DNA from: Bacilli bacterium
GTDB taxonomy: Bacteria > Bacillota_I > Bacilli_A > RFN20 > CAG-288
Direction: 5' to 3'
Length of the DNA stretch: 64,000 nucleotides
NCBI GenBank assembly: GCA_022647725.1
Contig: JALCLG010000001.1
Span: 750,931-814,930, forward strand
The notes under the pieces: model-generated
What the model was told of the DNA's origin: nothing
Databases searched by the model: none
What the model saw: the letters and a program-made list of their open reading frames with translations, nothing else
Shown here: in pieces, positions 24,761 through 35,125 of the stretch
How positions within the stretch are numbered: position 1 is the stretch's first letter
How the letters are laid out: every line of letters starts with the position of its first letter
Made by a program: the position numbers and the translations under genes

Positions 24761-25501
24761 ATGAGCAAGAAGTCCCTGATCCGTTGGTGCGTCGTCCTCG
24801 TTTCGATCCTTGCAATCTTCAATATCCTTTATTTCGCCATCCCTTACCCCCATCCGAATCTGGGGCTTTGGTGGCTCGTCTACGCCTTCGAGATGGTCTC
24901 GCTTCTTTCCTTGGGCTTCGTGGCATATGACGCCTTCGCTCACGAGGGGATCAAGAGCAAACTCTATGGCTGGCCCGTCTTCAAAGTGGGTTTGACGTAC
25001 GCGATCATTCAATCGGCCGTGACTCTCATCGTGACGATTCTCGAAGGAGTCTTAGTGACCTATGCCAAAGTGGAAGTCCCGCTTTGGGCACCGGCGGTCG
25101 TGAGCGGGATTCTCTTAATTCTCGCCATCATCGGCTATGTCGGGACGAGTCAAGCCAAGGATTACGTCGAGAAAGTCGAGAGCGGAAACTCTTCGAGGTC
25201 CGTGGATACTTCTTTCGTCAAAGAACTTCGAGTCAATATGCAGGCTTTGGTGGCTGAAATTTCTGACGATGATTTGAAGAAAAAAGCATCAGAAGTCGAA
25301 GAAAAAACCCGTTATTGCGACCCGGTTTCGAGCCCAGAAATTACGGAAACTGAGGATGAAATTAATCGCGTCTATGTGGAACTGCGAGAATCAATATCAA
25401 AAAAAGATCTTCAATGTTCATATACTTTACTCAATCGATTGAGTCGTCTCCTCGATGAAAGGTCTGAATTGGCGAAAGCCAGTAAGAAAAAATCGGTTTA
25501 A
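24761..25501 (+). CDS. Four-span membrane protein, partner of the SPFH protein
   Basis: 246 residues from the ATG at 24761, almost touching the SPFH stop. Hydrophobic segments at about 8-27, 34-53, 75-98 and 108-128, then a 110-residue charged, helical cytoplasmic tail rich in Glu/Lys (ISDDDLKKKASEVEE). No family recognised. Its coupling to the SPFH gene resembles the arrangement of membrane proteins next to ydjI in other Firmicutes. The last 250 bp are more AT-rich than the rest. Confidence 0.65.
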   Translation: MSKKSLIRWCVVLVSILAIFNILYFAIPYPHPNLGLWWLVYAFEMVSLLSLGFVAYDAFAHEGIKSKLYGWPVFKVGLTYAIIQSAVTLIVTILEGVLVTYAKVEVPLWAPAVVSGILLILAIIGYVGTSQAKDYVEKVESGNSSRSVDTSFVKELRVNMQALVAEISDDDLKKKASEVEEKTRYCDPVSSPEITETEDEINRVYVELRESISKKDLQCSYTLLNRLSRLLDERSELAKASKKKSV

Positions 25502-25572
25502 TCAAGTTTTTTGAAACGATGGGCGATGGCTGTTAGCCTTCGCCTTTCTTGGGAACAATGGGGGAAAATTCA

Positions 25573-28500
25573 ATGGCCACGTTTAAATGCAAAATGTGTG
25601 GGGGAGATCTCGACCCCAAAGAGGGTGAAAGTGTTGTAACCTGTCCCTTTTGCGGCACCAAGCAAACCATTGCCAGCAACGACTCCGAAAAGAAAACGAA
25701 TCTTTTTAATCGCGCGAACGCGCTGCGCCTGCGTAACGAATTCGACAAAGCCCTTTTGGCCTACCAAGCCATTCTGGCGGAATTCCCCGACGAAGCCGAG
25801 GCTTACTGGGGCATCGTTCTCTGCCGCTATGGCATCGAGTACGTCGACGACCCGGCCACGAAGAAAAAGAAGCCGACCATGCACCGAGCCTCGTTTGAGT
25901 CGATCGTCCAGGACGTCGATTACAAGAACGCCCTTGCCAAAGCCGACGTGGTAGCTCGTCAAGAGTACCAAGTTGAAGGCGAAGAAATCGCCGCGATTCA
26001 GAAAAACATCCTTGCCATCTCCCAAAAGGAAGATCCTTTCGATGTCTTCATCTGCTACAAGGAATCCGATGATTCGGGGAAGCGGACCAAGGATTCGGTC
26101 TTGGCTCAGCAGATTTATGACGAGCTGACGGAAAAAGGCTATAAGGTCTTCTTCTCGCGAGTCACTTTGGAAAAGAAAATCGGCGTTTTGTACGAGCCCT
26201 ATATTTTCGCGGCCCTCAATTCGGCGAAAATCATGCTGGTGGTGGGGACCAAAGCCGAGTATTTCAACGCGGTCTGGGTCAAAAACGAGTGGTCGCGGTT
26301 TATTTCCCTTATGTCGTCCCATGGTGATCGCTATCTGATTCCGTGCTATGGGGAGATGAATGCCTACGATTTGCCTGAAGAAATGCTCAACTTCCAAGCG
26401 CAGGACCTCTCGAAATTAGGCTTCATGCAGGACTTGCTCCGTGGCATCGACAAACTGATGGGACGCGATGCGCCGAAAGTCGAGACTAAAGAGAAAACAA
26501 CCATCATTCAAAGCGATGTGAACATCCCTTCGCTTTTGAAACGGTCAGAAATCCTGATTGGCGATGGCAATTACGAAAAGGCCGATTCTTTGCTCGAGAA
26601 AATCCTCGATAATGATCCGACCAACTCCCAAGCCTATCTCTATAAGCTCTTGGAGGATCTCCAACTCCGCCACGTGGATGAGCTTGAGGCGCAGACAAAG
26701 CCGCTTGATGGTCAAGACAACTTCCAAAAAGCCTACGAGTTCGGCGACAGCGAGCAAAAGAAGAGACTCGATGCTCTCAACCAGGCCATCAAAGACCGGA
26801 TAGAGGAAGAACGGCTGAACGGGCTCTATGCGTCCGCCCTCGCCCTCAAAGAGGCAAAGCGGTGGGCCGATGCGGAAAAGGCCTTCTCCGACATCGCTGG
26901 TTATCGTGATGCCAAAGAGCAGGCCGAGGAATGCGTCAAGTTGGGGACCCAGGATGTCTATAACCGGGCCATCGAACTTAAAAACAGCGGGGAATATGAT
27001 CAGGCTATCGATCTATTCACCAAGGTTTTGACTTTCCAAGATAGCGAAGACCAGATTGAAGCATGCGAGAAAGAAAAAGAAGAAGCTCGCAAAGAAGGCA
27101 TTTATAAGGCAGCCGTTATCACCCGTGAAATCCGTCCGTATTTCGATCTGGATGCCTTGGCGGACAGCATCGGGAAATTGAAAGGGATTTCGGGCTATAA
27201 AGATGCCGATGCTTTGACCGCCAAATATCAGAAAATCATCGATGACTATGCTTTGGAACGGCAGAAAAAAGCCGAAGAAGCGGCCAATGCCGCCAAACTG
27301 AAAAAAGCCAAGCGGAATCGGTTTCTCCGTATTTTCATCCCTTCGCTTTTGGGTTTTGTTGGTATCCTCTTGTTTGTATTCCTTTGGCTGACCCCGACCA
27401 TTAAGGTGAATAAAGCTGTCGATACCATCAACTCGGGGGACTATGACACCGCTCTGAAACAGTTGGATGGGACGGGCTCTTTTGGCGATACGGAGAATTT
27501 GAAGCAGATGTGCTATGCGGGCAAAGCTTTCAAATCCCTTGATTACGAAACTGGCATCGATAAGATCTATGCCATCGGCGGGACGACGGACATCGCCTTT
27601 GATGGCAATGGGGGTACCCCGGATCAATCGAGTCAGACCATTAAAAAGCAAAAATACGTCACCTCGTCTTCCAATAAAGACGGCTACACCTTCTACGGCT
27701 GGGTCCTGACCGGCTACACTTTGGATGCGAAAGGCCATCAGGCTTCGCTTAGTCTCAAGGCCTCCTATGAGCCAATCACCTACACGATCACCTACGAAAT
27801 GAACGGAATCGACCAACCGGCCGCTTTGCCGACGAGCTACAACATCGAAACTGGGGTCGTCATCCCTAATGTTGAACGCTATGGTTATACTTTCTTGGGC
27901 TGGAGCGGAACGGATTTAACGACGCCCACCAAAGATTACACGATTGCCCCCGGCGTCATTGGCAACAAAACCTTCGCGGCCCATTGGAAGGCGAATGATT
28001 ATGTTCTTCATCTCGATGCCGCTGGTGGCATCGTTGATTCAGCTTCGATCAAAGTGACTTTTGATTCGGCTTATGCCTTGCCAACCCCAACCTATGCCGG
28101 CTACGATTTCCTCGGCTGGTTCGATTCGAATGAAGTCAGCTATAACTCCGGCACTTGGACCCAAGCGCATGACGTTTATCTGACCGCCCACTGGAATCTC
28201 CACGATTACGCGATTAGTTACGCCCTCCAAGGCGGAACGAACGCGGCGGCAAACCCCGCGACGTACACGGTGACATCGGACGATATCGTTTTGGCCGATC
28301 CTTCGAAGACCGGCTACAGTTTCACGGGTTGGACCAATGCCAATGTGAGCACTCCAACGAAGGGGCTGACGATTAAAAAGGGAAGCGTTGGCGACCTTTC
28401 TTTCACCGCGAACTGGTCCGCGAACACTTATGTGGTCAATTATGATGCGGGCGAAGGAACGGTGGATCATGCCACGGATTCCTTTGTCTACGATGCGGAC

Positions 28501-31500
28501 TACGCGTTGCCGACGCCGACTCGGACGGGCTACGCCTTCGCTGGCTGGCTTAATGGTACGGATCCGGTTGCCCAGACGGGCAAATGGGCGATTGCTCAGA
28601 ATGTCACCCTTACCGCGAATTGGTCGGCCCGGAATGACATTGCTTATGTGGTCAATTACTATGGGCAGAACGTCGGGGATGATAACTACACTTTGATGGA
28701 ATCGGTTCCTTGCCTTGGCTCAGCCGATCAAAACGTGACTCTTAATGCCAAAACTTATACCGGGTTCACTCCGAAAGAGGCAAGTTTGAGCAAGACCATC
28801 TCGCCAGACGGGACGACCACGATCGATTTCTATTACACGCGCAATACCTACACGTTGTCTTTTGTTGCCAACGGCGGCGATGCTGTCGCCGATCTGACGC
28901 TCCGCTATCAGCAATCGATCCCGACTGCGACGGTGGCCACCCGAAGTGGCTACACCTTTGGTGGCTGGTTCGATTCTTACGACCAAAGCCAGGAATTCGC
29001 TTCGATGCCCGCCACGAACTGCAAAGCCTATGCCTGGTGGAGCGAAGAAGCCAAAGCCTGCCGTTTCTCGGTCAGTTTCGCGAATGACGAGGCTACCCTC
29101 AACGTTTCGAATGGTTTGAGCGGTAAAGTGGTGGCTCCCGCTTATGTGAATGGCTGCCCGGTGGTTGCTCTTGGGGTGAACACTTTTGCCAACAATGCGG
29201 ATATCACCGACATCGTCTTGCCCACCACGGTGACTTCGATTGGCAATGCTTCCTTCCAGAATTGCAGCGGTTTGGTCTCCTTGACCGGCACGGCAAACGT
29301 GACGACGATCGGCAATTACGCTTTCGCAGGATGCAAACTCCTTCAAGCGACGCCCGAATTCACGTCAGTGACGGCGGTTGGCTCCTATGCTTTCCAAGAT
29401 TGCGCTGGCATTTTGACGACGCACTTTAGCGCCAAACTTGCCATCGTTGGCGATTATGCTTTCTCCGGCTGTGCCTCGCTGTTAACGCTGCCTGAATGCA
29501 CAGGCATCCAGACGTTGGGGAGCCATGCTTTTGAGAATTGCGTCTCCCTGACGGAGTTGCCCAAGCTCAATGCTTTGACGAAGATCGAAGATTCGACTTT
29601 CTCGGGTTGCAAAGCTCTAGTCGCCCTTCCCGAAATGGCGGCGGTGGAAACGATTGGCAACTATGCTTTCTACGGCTGCAATAGTCTGAGCACATTCACA
29701 ATCAGTTCGAATGTCACCTCGATCGGCGAAGCGGCCTTTGGCAATTGCTTTAAGCTCACCGAAGTCACTTTGCCCTTTACCGAAGGGCATACTTTCTATT
29801 ATTTCTTTGGCGGTAGCAATGCCGATTCTACGGCGGTATCTGTCACGGACAACACCAGCCATGTCTATTACGTGTCCCCGCTGTTAAAAACGGTTAACGT
29901 CAATTCTGCGACCGACGGGAAACTCTGCAATTACGCTTTCTATAACGCGAGTTTCTTAACCGCGATTAACCTCGATGCTTCATTGACGGGGATCGGGGAT
30001 TATTGCTTTGCCAATTGCTCTGGCTTAACGGCGATGAGCATCCCCGATGCCGTCGCTTCGATTGGCGCGTCGTCCTTGAGTGGCTGTTCATCCCTGCAAA
30101 AGCTCGTTGTTCCTTTCGCCGGCACTTCTTCGGCCAGCAATTCCTATCTCGGTCTTATCTTTGGCCAAACTTCCTATACGGGCGGTTATTCGGCAAATGG
30201 CTATTATGTTCCATCCACTTTGACGGATCTGACCATCAAAGACGGCACACTTATTTCCAACGCTTGCAACGGGATGTCTTCTGTCGTCACACTGCTAATA
30301 GGGGATAACGTCACTTCGATCGGCCAGAACGCCTTCAAGGGCTTCACGTCCCTTACCTCGGCGAGCCTGCCCTTCTGCGGGCGCTCGGCGAACGAGGCCT
30401 CGTCCTCTTCCTATTACGGGGTCCTCTCCTGGGCCTTCGACCAGACGAACGGTGACTACACAAGCGGCCAGGTGCCCGCCTCGCTCAGGAGCGTCAGCAT
30501 CACCGCCCAAACCGCGATCCCGAGCTACGCCTTCCAAGGATGCTCGAAGATCACGTCGGTGACGATTCCCGCCACCGTGGCTTCGATTGGCGAGAGCGCC
30601 TTCAACGGTTGCTCTTCGCTTTCGAGACTAAACTCTACGACCGATGGCCTCTTCAATGTGCCATCCGGTGTGACGGCAATCCAGGGGTGGGCGTTCTACA
30701 ATTGCTCTGCCGTCACGGAATTCACCATGTCGGATTCTGTCGCCTCCATTGGTCAGTGTGCCTTCTATGGTTGCCCATTGGTCGGGAAATTCAATTCCGA
30801 CACCGAGGGCGTTCTCGCCGTGCCATCCTCCTGTGCCTCCATCGGGTCCAACGCCTTCCAAGGTATGTCCCTTATTTCGAGCATTTCCGTTCCTTCCACC
30901 TGCCTCTCGATCGGCCAGAACGCCTTCAAGGGCTTCACGTCCCTTACCTCGGCGAGCCTGCCCTTCTGCGGGCGCTCGGCGAACGAGGCCTCGTCCTCTT
31001 CCTGTTACGGGGTCCTCTCCTGGGCCTTCGACCAGACGAACGGTGACTACACAAGCGGCCAGGTGCCCGCCTCGCTCAGGAGCGTCAGCATCACCGCCCA
31101 AACCGCGATCCCGAGCTACGCCTTCCAAGGATGCTCGAAGATCACGTCGGTGACGATTCCCGCCACCGTGGCTTCGATTGGCGAGAGCGCCTTCAACGGT
31201 TGCTCTTCGCTTTCGAGACTAAACTCTACGACCGATGGCCTCTTCAATGTGCCATCCGGTGTGACGGCAATCCAGGGGTGGGCGTTCTACAATTGCTCTG
31301 CCGTCACGGAATTCACCATGTCGGATTCTGTCGCCTCCATTGGTCAGTGTGCCTTCTATGGTTGCCCATTGGTCGGGAAATTCAATTCCGACACCGAGGG
31401 CGTTCTCGCCGTGCCATCCTCCTGTGCCTCCATCGGGTCCAACGCCTTCCAAGGTATGTCCCTTATTTCGAGCATTTCCGTTCCTTCCACCTGCCTCTCG

Positions 31501-34500
31501 ATCGGCCAGAACGCCTTCAAGGGCTTCACGTCCCTTACCTCGGCGAGCCTGCCCTTCTGCGGGCGCTCGGCGAACGAGGCCTCGTCCTCTTCCTGTTACG
31601 GGGTCCTCTCCTGGGCCTTCGACCAGACGAACGGTGACTACACAAGCGGCCAGGTGCCCGCCTCGCTCAGGAGCGTCAGCATCACCGCCCAAACCGCGAT
31701 CCCGAGCTACGCCTTCCAAGGATGCTCGAAGATCACGTCGGTGACGATTCCCGCCACCGTGGCTTCGATTGGCGAGAGCGCCTTCAACGGTTGCTCTTCG
31801 CTTTCGAGACTAAACTCTACGACCGATGGCCTCTTCAATGTGCCATCCGGTGTGACGGCAATCCAGGGGTGGGCGTTCTACAATTGCTCTGCCGTCACGG
31901 AATTCACCATGTCGGATTCTGTCGCCTCCATTGGTCAGTGTGCCTTCTATGGTTGCCCATTGGTCGGGAAATTCAATTCCGACACCGAGGGCGTTCTCGC
32001 CGTGCCATCCTCCTGTGCCTCCATCGGGTCCAACGCCTTCCAAGGTATGTCCCTTATTTCGAGCATTTCCGTTCCTTCCACCTGCCTCTCGATCGGCCAG
32101 AACGCCTTCAAGGGCTTCACGTCCCTTACCTCGGCGAGCCTGCCCTTCTGCGGGCGCTCGGCGAACGAGGCCTCGTCCTCTTCCTGTTACGGGGTCCTCT
32201 CCTGGGCCTTCGACCAGACGAACGGTGACTACACAAGCGGCCAGGTGCCCGCCTCGCTCAGGAGCGTCAGCATCACCGCCCAAACCGCGATCCCGAGCTA
32301 CGCCTTCCAAGGATGCTCGAAGATCACGTCGGTGACGATTCCCGCCACCGTGGCTTCGATTGGCGAGAGCGCCTTCAACGGTTGCTCTTCGCTTTCGAGA
32401 CTAAACTCTACGACCGATGGCCTCTTCAATGTGCCATCCGGTGTGACGGCAATCCAGGGGTGGGCGTTCTACAATTGCTCTGCCGTCACGGAATTCACCA
32501 TGTCGGATTCTGTCGCCTCCATTGGTCAGTGTGCCTTCTATGGTTGCCCATTGGTCGGGAAATTCAATTCCGACACCGAGGGCGTTCTCGCCGTGCCATC
32601 CTCCTGTGCCTCCATCGGGTCCAACGCCTTCCAAGGTATGTCCCTTATTTCGAGCATTTCCGTTCCTTCCACCTGCCTCTCGATCGGCCAGAACGCCTTC
32701 AAGGGCTTCACGTCCCTTACCTCGGCGAGCCTGCCCTTCTGCGGGCGCTCGGCGAACGAGGCCTCGTCCTCTTCCTGTTACGGGGTCCTCTCCTGGGCCT
32801 TCGACCAGACGAACGGTGACTACACAAGCGGCCAGGTGCCCGCCTCGCTCAGGAGCGTCAGCATCACCGCCCAAACCGCGATCCCGAGCTACGCCTTCCA
32901 AGGATGCTCGAAGATCACGTCGGTGACGATTCCCGCCACCGTGGCTTCGATTGGCGAGAGCGCCTTCAACGGTTGCTCTTCGCTTTCGAGACTAAACTCT
33001 ACGACCGATGGCCTCTTCAATGTGCCATCCGGTGTGACGGCAATCCAGGGGTGGGCGTTCTACAATTGCTCTGCCGTCACGGAATTCACCATGTCGGATT
33101 CTGTCGCCTCCATTGGTCAGTGTGCCTTCTATGGTTGCCCATTGGTCGGGAAATTCAATTCCGACACCGAGGGCGTTCTCGCCGTGCCATCCTCCTGTGC
33201 CTCCATCGGGTCCAACGCCTTCCAAGGTATGTCCCTTATTTCGAGCATTTCCGTTCCTTCCACCTGCCTCTCGATCGGCCAGAACGCCTTCAAGGGCTTC
33301 ACGTCCCTTACCTCGGCGAGCCTGCCCTTCTGCGGGCGCTCGGCGAACGAGGCCTCGTCCTCTTCCTGTTACGGGGTCCTCTCCTGGGCCTTCGACCAGA
33401 CGAACGGTGACTACACAAGCGGCCAGGTGCCCGCCTCGCTCAGGAGCGTCAGCATCACCGCCCAAACCGCGATCCCGAGCTACGCCTTCCAAGGATGCTC
33501 GAAGATCACGTCGGTGACGATTCCCGCCACCGTGGCTTCGATTGGCGAGAGCGCCTTCAACGGTTGCTCTTCGCTTTCGAGACTAAACTCTACGACCGAT
33601 GGCCTCTTCAATGTGCCATCCGGTGTGACGGCAATCCAGGGGTGGGCGTTCTACAATTGCTCTGCCGTCACGGAATTCACCATGTCGGATTCTGTCGCCT
33701 CCATTGGTCAGTGTGCCTTCTATGGTTGCCCATTGGTCGGGAAATTCAATTCCGACACCGAGGGCGTTCTCGCCGTGCCATCCTCCTGTGCCTCCATCGG
33801 GTCCAACGCCTTCCAAGGTATGTCCCTTATTTCGAGCATTTCCGTTCCTTCCACCTGCCTCTCGATCGGCCAGAACGCCTTCAAGGGCTTCACGTCCCTT
33901 ACCTCGGCGAGCCTGCCCTTCTGCGGGCGCTCGGCGAACGAGGCCTCGTCCTCTTCCTGTTACGGGGTCCTCTCCTGGGCCTTCGACCAGACGAACGGTG
34001 ACTACACAAGCGGCCAGGTGCCCGCCTCGCTCAGGAGCGTCAGCATCACCGCCCAAACCGCGATCCCGAGCTACGCCTTCCAAGGATGCTCGAAATTAAC
34101 GGAAGTTCATTTGCTTGCTCAGACGACGAGCGGAACGAACTCTTTCGCAAACTGCACAGCCACAATCAGTTATGACATTCCGTTAACCGAAATCCAAACT
34201 CCGTGGAATGGGACAGCAATCGCTTCGTCCTATCAATCGGGCACGGGTACCTCGTCTGATCCTTACCTTATTTACTATCCTTCACAATTTGTTTATTTCA
34301 TTGCGCAGGTGAATTCTGGCCTATCCTATGCCGATACGTATTTCAAGCTTTGTTCCAACATCGATTTGAACAATAAGGCGATCAATCCGATGAGCGTTTT
34401 TGCTGGCCATTTTATCGGCGGTGGCCGTAGCGTCAAGAACTTCACCATCACCGGGACCGCCAATCCGTTGGGCTTGTTCTGCACGTTGTCCGGCAGCGTC

Positions 34501-35076
34501 GATGGCCTTGGCATTACTGGCTTCACGATTTCGGGAACTTACGATACGGATGCGAGCACGATGGTGGTGGTCGGCGGTTTGGCGGGTTTGTGCAGTGGGA
34601 CGATCACCAACTGCTATGCGGTCGGATCGATTACGGCGACCAACAAATACGGCCTCACCGTCGGCGGGTTGGTTGGCTCGTTGACTGGTACGGCTACGAA
34701 CTGCTACGCCAACGTGTCCGTGAGCGACACTTCGACTTTGAACTATGCCTACGCTGGCGGATTCGCTGGCAAGATCACTGGCACGGTTACGGGCTCGTTT
34801 GCCGTGGGGAACGTCAGCGCTCATGGCTATGTCCAGTCTTACAGCCAGAATGGCGGATTTGTCGGTGATTTGGATGCGGCCGCGACCTTGACGGATTGCT
34901 ATCGTTCGTCCGCCCAAAGCCTCACCCGCTTCGGCGTCAGCAATTCTTACGCCAACGAACTGGGGACTTCGGCAACCACCGCGGACATCGTGAGCTGGTG
35001 CAAAGCCCATTGGTCGACATCCGCGTGGAACTTCAATGCCACACTTCCGACACTCGTTCGTGTTGTTGCTCCTTGA
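25573..35076 (+). CDS. Giant TIR / single-TM / InlB-repeat / BspA-LRR receptor-like protein
   Basis: 3,167 residues from the ATG at 25573 (GGGGGA upstream). In order: zinc ribbon (C6, C9, C24, C27); TPR-like helices (about 35-150); TIR domain (about 154-290) beginning DVFICYKES, with the probable NADase Glu at 239 in WVKNEW, aligned with the SARM1 WVHKE position; TPR-like repeats to about 575; one membrane helix at about 587-606; about six InlB B-type repeats plus a MucBP-like one (about 737-1156), each ending in a GW pattern; BspA-type LRR_5 repeats (about 1175-2866), including near-identical 197-residue units; GLUG-type repeats (about 3000-3100). There is no signal peptide and no LPxTG, so the topology is N-in/C-out: 580 residues inside, about 2,560 outside. 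Zinc ribbon-TPR-TIR proteins are known in gut Firmicutes with undefined role. Its fusion to a leucine-rich ectodomain is Toll-receptor-like. Confidence 0.85.
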   Translation: MATFKCKMCGGDLDPKEGESVVTCPFCGTKQTIASNDSEKKTNLFNRANALRLRNEFDKALLAYQAILAEFPDEAEAYWGIVLCRYGIEYVDDPATKKKKPTMHRASFESIVQDVDYKNALAKADVVARQEYQVEGEEIAAIQKNILAISQKEDPFDVFICYKESDDSGKRTKDSVLAQQIYDELTEKGYKVFFSRVTLEKKIGVLYEPYIFAALNSAKIMLVVGTKAEYFNAVWVKNEWSRFISLMSSHGDRYLIPCYGEMNAYDLPEEMLNFQAQDLSKLGFMQDLLRGIDKLMGRDAPKVETKEKTTIIQSDVNIPSLLKRSEILIGDGNYEKADSLLEKILDNDPTNSQAYLYKLLEDLQLRHVDELEAQTKPLDGQDNFQKAYEFGDSEQKKRLDALNQAIKDRIEEERLNGLYASALALKEAKRWADAEKAFSDIAGYRDAKEQAEECVKLGTQDVYNRAIELKNSGEYDQAIDLFTKVLTFQDSEDQIEACEKEKEEARKEGIYKAAVITREIRPYFDLDALADSIGKLKGISGYKDADALTAKYQKIIDDYALERQKKAEEAANAAKLKKAKRNRFLRIFIPSLLGFVGILLFVFLWLTPTIKVNKAVDTINSGDYDTALKQLDGTGSFGDTENLKQMCYAGKAFKSLDYETGIDKIYAIGGTTDIAFDGNGGTPDQSSQTIKKQKYVTSSSNKDGYTFYGWVLTGYTLDAKGHQASLSLKASYEPITYTITYEMNGIDQPAALPTSYNIETGVVIPNVERYGYTFLGWSGTDLTTPTKDYTIAPGVIGNKTFAAHWKANDYVLHLDAAGGIVDSASIKVTFDSAYALPTPTYAGYDFLGWFDSNEVSYNSGTWTQAHDVYLTAHWNLHDYAISYALQGGTNAAANPATYTVTSDDIVLADPSKTGYSFTGWTNANVSTPTKGLTIKKGSVGDLSFTANWSANTYVVNYDAGEGTVDHATDSFVYDADYALPTPTRTGYAFAGWLNGTDPVAQTGKWAIAQNVTLTANWSARNDIAYVVNYYGQNVGDDNYTLMESVPCLGSADQNVTLNAKTYTGFTPKEASLSKTISPDGTTTIDFYYTRNTYTLSFVANGGDAVADLTLRYQQSIPTATVATRSGYTFGGWFDSYDQSQEFASMPATNCKAYAWWSEEAKACRFSVSFANDEATLNVSNGLSGKVVAPAYVNGCPVVALGVNTFANNADITDIVLPTTVTSIGNASFQNCSGLVSLTGTANVTTIGNYAFAGCKLLQATPEFTSVTAVGSYAFQDCAGILTTHFSAKLAIVGDYAFSGCASLLTLPECTGIQTLGSHAFENCVSLTELPKLNALTKIEDSTFSGCKALVALPEMAAVETIGNYAFYGCNSLSTFTISSNVTSIGEAAFGNCFKLTEVTLPFTEGHTFYYFFGGSNADSTAVSVTDNTSHVYYVSPLLKTVNVNSATDGKLCNYAFYNASFLTAINLDASLTGIGDYCFANCSGLTAMSIPDAVASIGASSLSGCSSLQKLVVPFAGTSSASNSYLGLIFGQTSYTGGYSANGYYVPSTLTDLTIKDGTLISNACNGMSSVVTLLIGDNVTSIGQNAFKGFTSLTSASLPFCGRSANEASSSSYYGVLSWAFDQTNGDYTSGQVPASLRSVSITAQTAIPSYAFQGCSKITSVTIPATVASIGESAFNGCSSLSRLNSTTDGLFNVPSGVTAIQGWAFYNCSAVTEFTMSDSVASIGQCAFYGCPLVGKFNSDTEGVLAVPSSCASIGSNAFQGMSLISSISVPSTCLSIGQNAFKGFTSLTSASLPFCGRSANEASSSSCYGVLSWAFDQTNGDYTSGQVPASLRSVSITAQTAIPSYAFQGCSKITSVTIPATVASIGESAFNGCSSLSRLNSTTDGLFNVPSGVTAIQGWAFYNCSAVTEFTMSDSVASIGQCAFYGCPLVGKFNSDTEGVLAVPSSCASIGSNAFQGMSLISSISVPSTCLSIGQNAFKGFTSLTSASLPFCGRSANEASSSSCYGVLSWAFDQTNGDYTSGQVPASLRSVSITAQTAIPSYAFQGCSKITSVTIPATVASIGESAFNGCSSLSRLNSTTDGLFNVPSGVTAIQGWAFYNCSAVTEFTMSDSVASIGQCAFYGCPLVGKFNSDTEGVLAVPSSCASIGSNAFQGMSLISSISVPSTCLSIGQNAFKGFTSLTSASLPFCGRSANEASSSSCYGVLSWAFDQTNGDYTSGQVPASLRSVSITAQTAIPSYAFQGCSKITSVTIPATVASIGESAFNGCSSLSRLNSTTDGLFNVPSGVTAIQGWAFYNCSAVTEFTMSDSVASIGQCAFYGCPLVGKFNSDTEGVLAVPSSCASIGSNAFQGMSLISSISVPSTCLSIGQNAFKGFTSLTSASLPFCGRSANEASSSSCYGVLSWAFDQTNGDYTSGQVPASLRSVSITAQTAIPSYAFQGCSKITSVTIPATVASIGESAFNGCSSLSRLNSTTDGLFNVPSGVTAIQGWAFYNCSAVTEFTMSDSVASIGQCAFYGCPLVGKFNSDTEGVLAVPSSCASIGSNAFQGMSLISSISVPSTCLSIGQNAFKGFTSLTSASLPFCGRSANEASSSSCYGVLSWAFDQTNGDYTSGQVPASLRSVSITAQTAIPSYAFQGCSKITSVTIPATVASIGESAFNGCSSLSRLNSTTDGLFNVPSGVTAIQGWAFYNCSAVTEFTMSDSVASIGQCAFYGCPLVGKFNSDTEGVLAVPSSCASIGSNAFQGMSLISSISVPSTCLSIGQNAFKGFTSLTSASLPFCGRSANEASSSSCYGVLSWAFDQTNGDYTSGQVPASLRSVSITAQTAIPSYAFQGCSKLTEVHLLAQTTSGTNSFANCTATISYDIPLTEIQTPWNGTAIASSYQSGTGTSSDPYLIYYPSQFVYFIAQVNSGLSYADTYFKLCSNIDLNNKAINPMSVFAGHFIGGGRSVKNFTITGTANPLGLFCTLSGSVDGLGITGFTISGTYDTDASTMVVVGGLAGLCSGTITNCYAVGSITATNKYGLTVGGLVGSLTGTATNCYANVSVSDTSTLNYAYAGGFAGKITGTVTGSFAVGNVSAHGYVQSYSQNGGFVGDLDAAATLTDCYRSSAQSLTRFGVSNSYANELGTSATTADIVSWCKAHWSTSAWNFNATLPTLVRVVAP
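30318..34095 (+). repeat. 591-bp in-frame tandem repeat, six units plus a partial seventh
   Basis: The start sequence tcgatcggccagaacgcc recurs at 30318, 30909, 31500, 32091, 32682, 33273 and 33864, a constant 591 bp (197 codons). The units look identical apart from one base in the first (tattac against tgttac, Tyr to Cys). Each unit encodes about eight BspA-type leucine-rich turns. The lack of synonymous differences points to very recent amplification or gene conversion, and the copy number in an assembly may be underestimated. Confidence 0.95.
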
Positions 35077-35125
35077 TAGTGACTTTCGAAGGTCAATGCT
35101 TATTTTGAGAAAGAGAGGGCTCGCA

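Noticed and set aside
30540..34083. Long open frames on the other strand and in another frame recurring every 591 bp
   Set aside because: They repeat with the tandem array and are side effects of its codon composition; the LRR frame is continuous over 9.5 kb and carries the recognisable domains.
30318..34095. Regular repeats as a CRISPR array
   Set aside because: The repeat unit is 591 bp, in frame and coding, with no spacers.
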